This document shows, piece after piece, positions 9,214-19,988 of a DNA stretch of 64,000 bases. The stretch is taken from NCBI RefSeq assembly GCF_001039355.2, contig NW_019775961.1, positions 89,489 through 153,488 on the forward strand, read 5' to 3'. Position numbers and translations under genes: made by a program. The stretch is from Lingula anatina. Lineage: Eukaryota > Brachiopoda > Lingulata > Lingulida > Lingulidae. Numbering within the stretch: position 1 is the stretch's first letter; each line of letters starts with the position of its first letter. The notes beneath the pieces are model-generated. The model had not been told where the DNA came from. It ran no database searches and saw nothing but the letters and a program-made list of their open reading frames with translations.

Positions 9214-12172
9214 CAGTGATACAGAAACCTTATGTGAAAAGAGAGACATGTGTCTCCTGTTTCATAAAAATATGAGACACAAGGTTCAAAACAAGGGACA
9301 CATCATAAACAACATTTTTTGTTTCCATAAAACAAGTTTTATTCTTTAAAAAAAAAAAAAAAAAACATTTGCTCTTTGAAACACTCTTAGGCATGATTAC
9401 CAGAAGTGCCATTATTAATGTCATGTCAATGTAGTAATGTCAATAAAGTAATGTCATTACACCACAAATGTCATTATTGTCTCTTACATCAATATTCATG
9501 AGAAATGCCTTTGACGTTTTGTTTTAAACACACTTAGAGCACTTCTAAAGTCAAAATCCTGAGAAAGGGGGCCATTAAGTTTTATGGCGATCAACATTTG
9601 TAAGTTTTCACTGATCAGTCTGTTTCTAAGGCTAGATTTGATTATATTTTGAGCACTAAAGCCACGTTCTACGTCTGCAGTATGCACTGGGAGGGCAAGT
9701 GCTATGCCAGCCAATTTGCACAAGTTAGGGAAATTCTCCTTATGAAATGCGTTGATAATTTCCCAGAGTTCTTTCATACTGTCACAACTGTAAGTGTTTG
9801 CCAGGACCAATTCCTTCAGTATTGCCCATTCCTGTTTGACCACATTGCCATCAACATACTTGTCCTCGTAATGTTTAATGACAACGTCCAATTCCTTATT
9901 TCCAAAAGCAGCTTGGGCATCCTGATTTTGAAACCTGATGCCTCTGAGACCTAAAACTGATAGGGCAGAAACCACTGACTGGTCATTATCTGGAAACCGC
10001 TTATCAAGTTCTTCCAGGAGATTGTTGATAAAGGAAGTTTTCGCAGAGTCTGCACCATTCCTCAGTTGTGTAGTGTCTCTAATTTTCACACCTTTGTAGT
10101 AGGACTCTGACTGAGAGGTTTCTCCAAGATCTTCTTTTGTAGCCTGTTCATGAGCTCCAGGTGTCTGTAGCAATTCCTGCAGTTGATTTTTCACACCACG
10201 AACAGCTGGGGATACAACAGCCAAATCCAGATTTTCTTTTTGGAATATCATGTTTAGATGTGTAATTATAGGGATGATATCCATAAGACAGCTTGTCACA
10301 AGAAGAAACTGTGATGTTGCCATGGTTTTCAAGAAACCTTTAGACTGTGGATTGCCGTTTTCAGCAACCTGTTGCTCAAACAACATTGCCAAAGATTGCC
10401 AAGAGCGATACAAAGCATCTAGACTGTTATAAAAGCTAAACCAACGGACAGAATGTACTTCCTTTATCCTGATCTTGGGAGCATCTAATACATCCTGTAG
10501 AGAAGCCAGTCCACTAATGCGCTTGGCGGAGTGTTTGAACCAGTAGTAGATATTTGTCATGAACTCCTGGTAGGTCTTCAAATATGGCACTCCATTGGCT
10601 GCTTGGCTAGACACGAGTGCAAGTTGGTGAGCAATGCAGTGCAGTTGAATGAGCTGTGGATTTGTTTCTCTTTTTAGTCTTGTACCGACTCCATTGTGTT
10701 TTCCGGTCATAACCTGATGAGATAAAGATTGAAATTAATTTTTCCATATCAACATCTGATGAACAAACCAATATTTTAGAAAAAATTGGAACTATTAATA
10801 TTTTTCATTATTAAAAAGTTTCCAAACTATTTAATATTTTGGAATTTTTCATAAATATAACAGACTGACAGTAATAATTATAATCCTGACTAAATAAAAT
10901 TAATGAATGAAATTTCAAATATTTATTCTATTTATTGTTTCCTTGTAATATATTATATATCCAGTACATTATTTAATTTATTCTATTTATCAACTTCACA
11001 CCAGTTGTTTTTTATTTATTGTTTCTTGATAATTTTATGCAATACTGACCGATGCACCGTCACTTCCTAGTCCTACTACCTTATCAGGCGGCACTTCAAA
11101 CTTTGTCAGGAGATTTTTGACAGATGTTGCAATGGTGTCTGCTTTCCCATCCAGTATTTCACAATTCTCTAAGAAAATGGTCTCTGGTTTACAGCCTGAT
11201 GATATCCTCGCATACACACTCAGTTTTTTTGTACTAGTAATGTCACATGATTCATCACAAAGCACAGAGATATAGTCTGCATCTGTCAGCTTTTTTCTCA
11301 TATCTCGGAGAATCACTTCGTATATACTCTCTTGAAAGTCTTTGGTAATAGTGTAGGATTGGTAGCTTTTTGCAATTGGCGCAAGATCACTGCAGCCTTG
11401 CTGTATCAAAAAATCAACAAAATCTGGGTACTTGGATGTTGCTATGTCCTGCTTTGCCAAGAAATATATTGTTCGTAGAGCATGGATTATGGCACTGTCG
11501 TTCTCACTAAACTGATTTTTTACCATTCTCGATAGAGTTGACCTTGAGATTTCATCTTGTACCGACTGGCGATGGTCAGCTGCTGAAGCATGCCGCTCCA
11601 AAGTCGTGGTTCTGAAGTTGCTACAGCCTTCGGTAAAAACGTTCTTTTTTTGGCTTTTTACACATAGTGTGCAAAACATATGGTTGTCTTTGTTTTCTAG
11701 CCATGTCCATTTAGATTTCCAAGCTTCATTGAACACTCGTTTTACACGTTTCCGAGGCAAACAAGCAGCCGACTGGTCACGAGGTTCAGTTTCACTGTCA
11801 CTTTGCTCCGCCATGTGCGAGGAGGAAATTTGCGGTGAATGCAAGAAGAAGCATGATTCGCTGAATTCGCAAGCGTTGCTAAGCGCTATAACTGAATTTG
11901 AAAGGTGCGATGTGATTGGCTGATGAGTACCACTCAGTTTCAGGTGATATTGCGCACTCACTGAACGACTTTTACTTTGTTAAACTGTTTGGATCATTCC
12001 TGATTTTTATTAAATTTGACTATATGCGTATTTTTCTGATTTCCTGGTCGCAAAGGTGATGCTATTTATGCGACAATGGCCTCATGTTTTGTCGCATTAC
12101 GATCGTTTTTATGAGACAATAATGAAATTTATGGGTCAAATGTCGCAAAGTCGCGCCGTTTCTGTATCGCTG
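9214..12172 (-). mobile_element. hAT-superfamily DNA transposon, probably complete
   Basis: Terminal inverted repeats of 15 bp with one mismatch are CAGTGATACAGAAAC at 9214-9228 and the reverse complement of CAGCGATACAGAAAC at 12158-12172. The hexamer AGATAG lies directly outside both ends (9208-9213 and 12173-12178), either a 6-bp target duplication or an eroded 8-bp one. Just inside both ends are repeated motifs of the form TGTCTC/G-CATAA, typical subterminal binding repeats. The single gene between them runs on the minus strand and encodes a hAT transposase without visible damage. Confidence 0.82.
9496..11814 (-). CDS. hAT transposase (BED/TTF-type zinc finger, ZNF862/KIAA1586-like), two exons
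   Basis: Exon 1 is 11814-11050 (minus) and exon 2 is 10713-9496, with a 336-bp GT-AG intron between. The splice joins SDGAS to VMTGKHNGVGTRLK, the usual continuous motif of this family, in phase 0. About 660 residues result. Order: acidic N-terminus (MAEQSDSETEP), BED/TTF finger (FCTLC ... ERHASAADH), first catalytic Asp region (VLCDESCDITS), second (GLGSDGAS), then the C-terminal hAT dimerisation region (HTADVERGFSAQN, SSLRNRL). The frame continues upstream to 11961, but the Met at 11814 fits the family better. No stop or frameshift is seen. Host-domesticated relatives exist, but the flanking inverted repeats argue for a plain transposon. Confidence 0.85.
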
Positions 12173-12242
12173 AGATAGTATACTTTTTCAAGTAAATAAA
12201 TGTGAAAACAATATACTCCTTTTGGCAGTGAGCCAATCCTCC

Positions 12243-12798
12243 TCACACTTCCTTTTTTTCAGCACCTGGATTAACCACTTTATTTTCTTTGTCATATTTA
12301 CTGGCTTTCTCTGACCAGTCTTCAGACATATTCTAGCTGAAATAATAAGGAAATTTCATTCTCCATTTTATTAAATGGGTTTAATTTTCAACTGACAAAA
12401 CTTATCATGAACAGCGTTTAACAACAAAGCTTTATTTCATATATATTTTAAGTATCAAAATCAAATTAACAATTCAGCATGCATTAAAACTGTTATGATA
12501 TCCAACTTGGGACTAGGAAGTTATATGCTTTATCTTACTACTACACATTAACTAGTACATTTTAACAAGTAGAACATCATAATATCCTTCTCAATCCTCT
12601 GTCTAATATTAATTCGGTGAGTACATTAATAATAAAAGGTTTAATGTAAGTTTTATGTTAGTTTAATATATGTAAACATTTGTATTACCTGAGACCTCTG
12701 GAGAGAAAACTTTCCCATTGTTTTGATAAAAACTGGATCAACTGTGCGTGAAAGCTCCCGTTAGGTCCAAGGAAATAACTGTTGATATGTTCTTGTGG
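12243..12798 (-). other. Two exon-like segments of unknown gene
   Basis: On the minus strand, 12798-12689 sits between a plausible AG acceptor and a GTAATA donor and reads NSYFLGPNGSFHAQ and FLSKQWESFLSRG without stops. A second segment from 12336 follows an AG acceptor and reads MSEDWSEKASKYDKENK to a stop at 12243. They share a frame but a TAG separates them. I do not recognise a family. They may be exons of a decayed gene or chance open stretches. Confidence 0.2.
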
Positions 12799-12839
12799 CT
12801 ACCCAAAAGACCACAGCATGTAACTATACGCTAGGCAGA

Positions 12840-13000
12840 TGACTGAGTCGAGTTCACTCCAAATTGCTTAAGATGATGAAACTGATCTACACCATACGTG
12901 ATATGCATGACGCAGGCCATGGTCCATTTTCGGCATTAGTATCCTCTTATTTTAGACGTAATTCAAGCATGGAGAGGTGGCCCATACATCTTTGTCGTAT
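12840..13000 (+). pseudogene. SAMHD1-like HD-domain relic
   Basis: The plus strand reads KLIYTIRDMHDAGHGPFS, in which HD-x-GHGPFS matches the metal-binding HD signature of SAMHD1 dNTP triphosphohydrolases. A KHGEVAHTSLSYLL piece, like the conserved stretch after the WKHE block, follows in a different frame about 30 bases on. No flanking exons were found and the frame is broken, so this looks like a small decayed fragment. It overlaps nothing else that is coding. Confidence 0.42.
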
Positions 13001-13199
13001 CTCCTGAATGTCACACCACTTTTTTGCCTTTGTAAGTGTCTACTGAACAACAACGCACAGTGCATGTGCTGTTTGCTACTTGAAATTCGGGAAATCTGCA
13101 GCGTGCGCCTTCCTCCTACTTGAACCAGCCATTACTAGTTTCACGAACTTAGTTTTGATTGCAAGGTTAACCAGCATTTCAACTTGGTATATAATTGCA

Positions 13200-13985
13200 T
13201 CCGGTGTAACATGAAAATCTGACTCCCATGAAAATCTGACTCCCCCAGTCAGATTTTCATAATGAAAATCTGACTCCCCCCATGAAAATTTGACTCCCCC
13301 TCCACAAAACTTCATAAATCTTATTTTATTTTGAACATATGTCTGTGATCTTGTAGTATGTAAAATGGTGGATACATTGGCACAATCAAACAATGACCAC
13401 AGGCATTTCAGTGCTCCATGCCTTACCTGTGGTACATGGTTAATTGCAATTAGGGGGAGTCAAATATTCATGGGGGAGTCAGATTTTCATTATGTGCACA
13501 TTTAATTTTCTTATTTTTTCATGAAAATTTTCACCTGCAAACTACAAAAAAAAAAGTGCCAATGTATCCTCCATTTTACATACTACAAGATCACAGTCNC
13601 CATTTTACATACTACAAGCTTATAGTCACAGACTCAAATCAAATAATATTTATGAAGTTTTGTGGAGGGGGAGTCAAATTTTCATTGGGGAGTCAGATTT
13701 TCATTATGTGCACATTTTTAATTTTCTTATTTTTCATGAAAATTTTCACCTGCAAACTACAAAAAAAAAGTGCGAATGTATCCTCCATTATGCATACTAC
13801 AAGATCATAGTCATTTATTCAAATAAAATGAGATTAATGAATTTTTTTTTTTTTTTTTGGGGGGGGGAGTCAAAATTTCATAGGGGGAGTCACATTTTCA
13901 TGATGAAAATTTGACTGGGGAGTCACATTTTCATGATGAAAATCTGACTGGGGAGTCACATTTTAGGGGAGTCAGATTTTTCATG
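13200..13985. repeat. Inverted and tandem repeat cluster built on GGGGAGTCAGATTTTCAT
   Basis: The motif and its reverse complement occur more than ten times. A left arm (about 13262-13385) pairs with an inverted copy at about 13553-13703, including shared sequence around CATAAAT and TAGTATGTAAAATGG. A further direct copy begins at 13708, about 214 bases after the start of a matching segment at 13494. The single ambiguous base at 13599 sits between two copies of CCATTTTACATACTACAAG. This is probably one or more nested foldback or MITE-like elements. Confidence 0.7.
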
Positions 13986-16525
13986 GTACACTGGGAATAA
14001 ATTCATAGAAGATACCAGAGCTTATTTTTGTAATTTTGGCACTGATTCATGTTGGAACTGATTTCAACAGTCTTTGATAAAAATCGAAACTTTGGGAAGT
14101 AAGATTTGACTGGTATGTTTTACGATGAAATAGCCTGTAAATAGGAAGATTTGCGTCAATGGTGCAGGAAAAAAGTCCATGCCGATTTTTAATCCATATT
14201 ATGCCTATGTTCTCAGGAAATACCAATGATAATATATAAGGTGCTCTACCAGTGGAGATATTAGGCTATATGTAGGGTGGGTATCTGAAAGAAGCATCAA
14301 TTGACCCCAAATGACCTCGATAGTTTGTAACCATAGCAACAAAATTATGATAAAATTTTCTGTTGTTATAAAGATTATTTATCAATCTTTCAATTTATCA
14401 ATCTTTCAAATATAGTAAAGGTCGAAGTAATGTACTGAACAAATCATGTGCATTTTGTAGAGCAAATTTGAGGGAAAATGCATCACTCACACAGCTGAAA
14501 AGTTAAGCGGACTCTCTGCGCGAGGGTTAAATATGCATGGGGCTGTATCTCGGTAAAAACGCAACGCAAAGCTTTACTATTTCACACATTCAATAAAGTC
14601 ATAAAGATGATTCACTGTGAGTAATATGAGTGTATTCTGTGAGAACCCAACCAATTGCCACTTTCTGGCTGATTTGTCTGGTGGTTAGAAAAACTTGCAC
14701 TTAAGTGAAGACACAGAAGCATGACACAATGTTATAGTTCTAAATAGATTTCCTCCCTGGTCATGTAGGCCTACATGTTATATGGAGCTTTAAATTAATT
14801 GTAATGTTATGATAATACTTGATAAGCTGAACGTACACTTGTTTCTTTTAAATTTCTTGTTTTTGACTTTAAATTAATACAGCTTTCAACATCAGCATGA
14901 TCTCATAACTTTATCTGGTTTAGTTTTTTTATATCAATTTTGAAGTTTTTGGAGCTTTAATTTTAACACTAAATTCTCTAACACAAAAAAGGTCTACTCC
15001 ATCGAACCTCCCCTCCCCTCCTTTTGAAATTGCTGGCTATATTCGGGCCTGCCGTGAGATGTGTCCAGACCACTGGGGTCCATACTATGCAACCAGCATA
15101 CAGCAACCACCAACTCCAGCATTGGTGATAAAGCCGACCTTGAAGGCATGTGTGGTGGAAATGCAAAAGGACACTGAGCCAACACCTGTGAATTACTGCA
15201 TTTTAGATGGTGATTCACATGCACTAAAGTGCTACCAACCTACCTCACAGACATCAACAAGTAATATCCCTCCACTCCTACTGAAATTTTAAGACATCCA
15301 TCACTTCAGTCTCGGACAGAATTCATGTGCACAGGCCAAAGTATCTTTGAGCTCTGGGATGTTTTCTAGACAACTAAAAATGGGACAATTAAAAACTGAT
15401 TAACAGATGATGATATGTTAAGCAACAGTGTGCTATGAAATGTTCACTGTATAATATTAGGCAGGTGCTGGGAATCTGAACATGATGATAAAAAACTGAC
15501 CTATACCACTGATGCCATGATTGAATGTTGCAATGTGAACCATAACTTGTGTAAAAGAGGCAAGTTATTCACATGCCAGGGTACAAAATGGTTCCATTGG
15601 AACAAGCCCATGCCAGCAGAAGGCTACAGGCTATACATATGAATGATGGCTTCAAAACAGACAGAAATGCAGTACGTGCTCTCTCAGCAATTTAATAGTA
15701 ACAGCCAGAAGTAGAAGCAGTAAACCACTAACACTAATTCATCAGCAAACCCAAAATGTGTCACCATGCCAAGGAATTTCAATGGCAGCTGGGACACACA
15801 GTGCAGTCCTCAAGGTGAACAATGGACCAGGCCAGTCTACAGTGCAGCTTGTGGATCATGCTGGGGCCATCCTTGTCCACAATTCATGTGTTCAAAAGGA
15901 GAAAAGACTTTTAAAAACAAGCCAAATACATGCAAACCAAGAACTGTTTTAAGATAATATAAAATGTATGACTCAAGACCAGAAAAAGTCATATATATGA
16001 AAGTTAGAATTTGCTCCATTCTGAGACTATGAACATAGTGAATGATTGAAGCTGACAAACTGCAATGATATGAGTTTATTTCCATTTTTGACACTCTATT
16101 ACACAATACCAGTTCACAATAACAGGTTTACCATCAATTTTATATATCAACTAACAATATTGTTAAATGCAGAAAATGTCAAAAGATCACATTTACATAT
16201 CATATTGGCTCAACAATGAGACTGTTTACATGCCTAAAAATTGAATCTGAGGAAAAACCACACATACAAAAGGCATGGTAACATTACCAAAACTGAAACA
16301 ATCAAGCTTATTTTCAAATCTGATCAGTATATTAGTCCTATGAATTAGTCCTACAAGTTTCAAAGCAAACTATGATAGTGTTCGTGTTATCCAAATAAAG
16401 GTGGATAAAAGTTGCTGAAAAAAAAAATAAATAAATAAACAAATTTTGCAAAAAAAAGTTCNGCTAATGAAAAACAAACAAGAATATATGCTGTTTCCTT
16501 TAACTTCCACACCTACTTCTGTCAG
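13986..16525. other. Mostly non-coding stretch before AMD1
   Basis: I searched for 5' AMD1 exons and for the missing FReD exons and found neither. A coding-like open stretch at about 14996-15290 (plus; contains FEIAGYIRACREMCPDHWG) and a short one near 15758-15957 have no family I can name and may be relics of a mobile element. An ambiguous base lies at 16462. Confidence 0.4.
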
Positions 16526-19077
16526 GTCTGGATCCAGAGGTTATGAAAATATTTACCACAGAAGTGAGCAAGACTGCAACCCAGGCAACTGCAGTAAGAG
16601 ACAAAGTTTATTTTCTAGATCAATTGACTGTAAACTTTGATTCATGTTTTGTCTTGTATCAAAGTGTGACATAACGGAATGTGCTGAGTGCACAATTGTT
16701 GTAAAAGATGTGGCACTTGCTTAATGTCAATCAGGATCAAGTATACACAATAATCAGTTATTCTTATGGGTATGATGCTCAAGTATGGTTACAAGGGAAA
16801 CTCAAGTGCCTAACATTATTTATTTTCTGAAAGTAATTGAATTTGGATTTTGAAGTGAATAATTAAGTAGCAATAATGTAACAATAACTTTCAGATATAA
16901 AAATGATTATTACTCTGTCATGCTATACTAAAGAAAACTTTAAGGGGAGTATTAACAATTTTATGTTTCAGCACTCTGGAATAGCAGATCTTCTCCCAGG
17001 AGCCCAAATTGATGACTACCTGTTTGAGCCTTGTGGTTACAGTATGAATGGAATCTTGCCAGATGTTAGTATTACTGATATTACAATCTTAACTGTGTAG
17101 GACTTATGATTAGATAACAAGTGAGTTCGTTTAGTACTCATACATCTGTGTCACAGCCATCTTATTTAATTTGCATGGTTATTTTGTGAGGTTTAGAAGT
17201 GTGATTACTGAAAAACTGATCCACTGTTTTACTAAGAACAATATTATATTGAAAGCTATTGGTTTTAGAACTTCATCAGTTATATTCTAAGAAAAAAAAA
17301 ATATTTGAATATCACAGTGTGTGAACATATAAAAAGGAAACAGTCACTAAAACATACGTGAAAAGGATATTATACTGAAATACTTCAATTTCATTCTGAC
17401 ATTGTCAAGCAGTCCATACTTGTATGTTTGAAGATGTGATTTGTACCAGAGACCAATTTGCACAATTTATGTTCTTATTTATTTTAGGCACGTTACATAA
17501 CTATCCACATAACACCTGAACCTGAGTGTTCATATGTCAGCTTTGAAACTAATGTACCTCAGGTGAGTAATATGCTGGGAATTTGTTGTTTCACTAATCT
17601 GTTGCCTCATCTGTCCATTGCCTTTTCTTTGCAGTGATATAGTTAAAAGTTAACAAAGAAATATGATTTATAAATGAAATAAAGGACTAAAAACAACTTA
17701 TTAGTTCAAGCTTCATTATTTTTTTAATAATCTTTTCCAAACTATTTGAATATAGTCCATTAAAAATTTCTTGTGGGAGTATAATGAAACTTCTTTATTC
17801 TTTTACTTGATATACTTATTTTTATTAGCAAGTATGGTACTCTACTGTTATTTGTCTTGTTTGCCCATGATACAACACTATTGGCCATGTTGGACATGGA
17901 ATCCACTTGTACATTGCTCTGCACCTGTGTAATTCACCTACAACTCAGGTGATTTATATTAAGGCTACTACATGCATCTAACTTCATAGCAAAATGAACA
18001 ATAAATGAAAGAAGCAAGAATTAGATAATATAATAAGTAAATAAAAATGTATTTAAGGACCGCTCCATGAAACTTTCCCCTCAAAATGAATTTTCCTGGG
18101 GAAAAGAACAATTAATTTTCTACTCATGAATTATTGCTTGACCTGTCCTTGAACTTGGATTCGATGTTTTTTTCCTTTTTTAATTTAATACTTCACTTTA
18201 AATGACTAGCCAGTCATTATAAATGACATCTGCCATCACTCACTTTGCCCCACTTTCACACAAAAAAGAAAATGGACATTACAAGCATACATTGAAATGT
18301 TGTAAGCTGACAGTGGTTACCCAAGGAGACTGAGAAGATATGTAATAACCACACAGGGTACACTTCAGTTAAAGCAATTTAAAGTTTTTTTGTCTTTGGA
18401 GTCTGATTTGGGACATATATATATATATGACTGGGGATTTTCAAACGTGTGAAGAGAACCTCTTACAATTTATTTTGGCGGGAAAATCCCATGAAGTGGC
18501 CCTTTAAAATCACCCATGTTTTTTAATTTAGGTGGTCTCGCCCTTCGCTGACCTCTTGTAACTAATTGTGTTCAACCTTTTCCAGGCTGACTATCATGAT
18601 TTGATCATGCATGTTCTCAACTGCTTCAAACCTAGGAAGTTCCTGTTGACAGTCTTTGCCAATAAGGTGACTATATATAGAAAATTGATTAATATGCACA
18701 GGAAGAGAAAAAAGTAATAAAACTCTTGTCATAAATATTGATCATTAATTTTATAATGTAGGGTTAGTTATGAAATGGTTTGCATTGGTAATGGATTACC
18801 TTATTTTCATCTATCCAAGCAAAATATGTATGACCATGCCACCAGCATATTATATATACAAAATAATAAAAAAAAAGTTACAAACTCTCAGTAGTTTGCT
18901 GTTGTTTTAGATTACATGAATTTCTTGATTTAGGCTTCTAAAGCTGCCGGAGTCCACAAAGATATGCAGTGTGAGAAGTGGGATGAGTTTGCAGGCTTTT
19001 CAAGAGTGGATAACCAGCTGTGCATGTTCAAGAATTACGCTCTCACCTATGCCCATTTTGCCCGTGATCCTTTCTAG
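16526..19077 (+). CDS. AMD1: S-adenosylmethionine decarboxylase proenzyme, C-terminal exons
   Basis: This enzyme decarboxylates S-adenosylmethionine to supply aminopropyl groups for spermidine and spermine synthesis in the cytosol. Exons: 16526-16593 (LDPEVMKIF), 16972-17064 ([21 protein letters not shown]), 17488-17562 ([18 protein letters not shown]), 18586-18666 ([19 protein letters not shown]) and 18934-19077 (to the TAG). All joins keep phase. The Ser of CGYSMNG and the His of TIHITPE, which in the human enzyme (Ser229, His243) are needed for self-processing, are present. About 152 C-terminal residues are covered of the roughly 334 usual. The first half, with the Glu-Ser cleavage site that yields the pyruvoyl group, was not found upstream. 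Confidence 0.88.
18057..18503. mobile_element. TTAA-flanked MITE in an AMD1 intron
   Basis: The ends GGACCGCTCCATGA and (reverse complement of the right end) AGGGCCACTTCATGG are imperfect inverted repeats that stay similar for about 45 bases, including TTTTCC and CAAAAT-AAT motifs. TTAA lies directly outside both ends (18053-18056 and 18504-18507), the target duplication of piggyBac-type elements. No transposase is present. Confidence 0.65.
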
Positions 19078-19475
19078 GGACTCGCCTTGCCTCAACAATT
19101 ACAACTGCAATACATCAAAAATTGTTTGAGGCAGTATATCTTAAATGAAAATCAGCAATCATTTCAGTTATTATTTTGCACAACTCAATATATTTCGTAT
19201 AATTTTGTAGTGTTCATTTGGAAAAGTAGAAAACGTAGACGCAAAATGTGGAAGTTGTTTGTATATCTGGCCTTAAAACCTAGATGAAAATGTAATATAA
19301 GACAATGTGGTAAAAGTCAACTTGCTGTTATCATGGTAACCAACACCATGGCAATGATGGCACTATGCCAACCAGCAGGGACCCATCAAACTATAGGTCA
19401 ACAGGTACCAGGTTTGTAATACCAACATCTTCACTGGATTTGGTCAGTGAAAACCTCTGCCATGTTTTGAAGTAT
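19078..19475 (+). other. AMD1 3' untranslated region and flank
   Basis: Sequence after the AMD1 stop. No coding pattern. Contains GTTATCATGGTAACCAACACCATGG, an imperfect palindrome near 19326. The polyadenylation site could not be fixed. Confidence 0.35.
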
Positions 19476-19647
19476 CTGGGGTAGCGCTAACACTCACCAA
19501 TTTACCCAAATGCTAAAACTGACTTAAATTGGCTAAACAAAAAGGGCTTGATTTGACTCATTTTAGTCAAATTAACACCATTTGGATAACAAATTGACAA
19601 AAAGTGATGATTTGGCTAAGCGAAAAAAATTGCTAGCGCTACCCCAG
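19476..19647. mobile_element. 172-bp MITE with 14-bp inverted repeats
   Basis: CTGGGGTAGCGCTA at the left end is repeated exactly, inverted, at the right end. AGTAT flanks both ends directly (19471-19475 and 19648-19652), a clean 5-bp target duplication. The interior is AT-rich and non-coding. The superfamily is not clear. Confidence 0.8.
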
Positions 19648-19988
19648 AGTATCATATTGATGCTGCACAAAAACATAAACCAGGTAAGTCTGTTGAAACA
19701 AATCAATGCACATTCATTTGTAAAACATTGGAAGAGTTGAGAAAAGAGTATGGATTAATCATTGTTGACAGATGAATCAGATGTAAATGTTAAGAAGAAA
19801 AAAATTAATATTTCAAAATATATCCTTATATCTACTTTAATTTGAGATGTCTTCTCTTACAGCAGTAATTGCAAAATTATTTTTTATATATTATGTTGTT
19901 CTCCTGATAAGTAACAAATGTTGTTCAGTGCTCAATATCAGTTTTAAGTACTTGATGAAATTTTGGAGACATATAGCAAAGTATAATT

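Noticed and set aside
15059-15292. Open frame considered as the missing fibrinogen C-terminal exon
   Set aside because: It lacks the calcium loop and the Trp-rich pocket pattern, and its phase has no supporting splice site.
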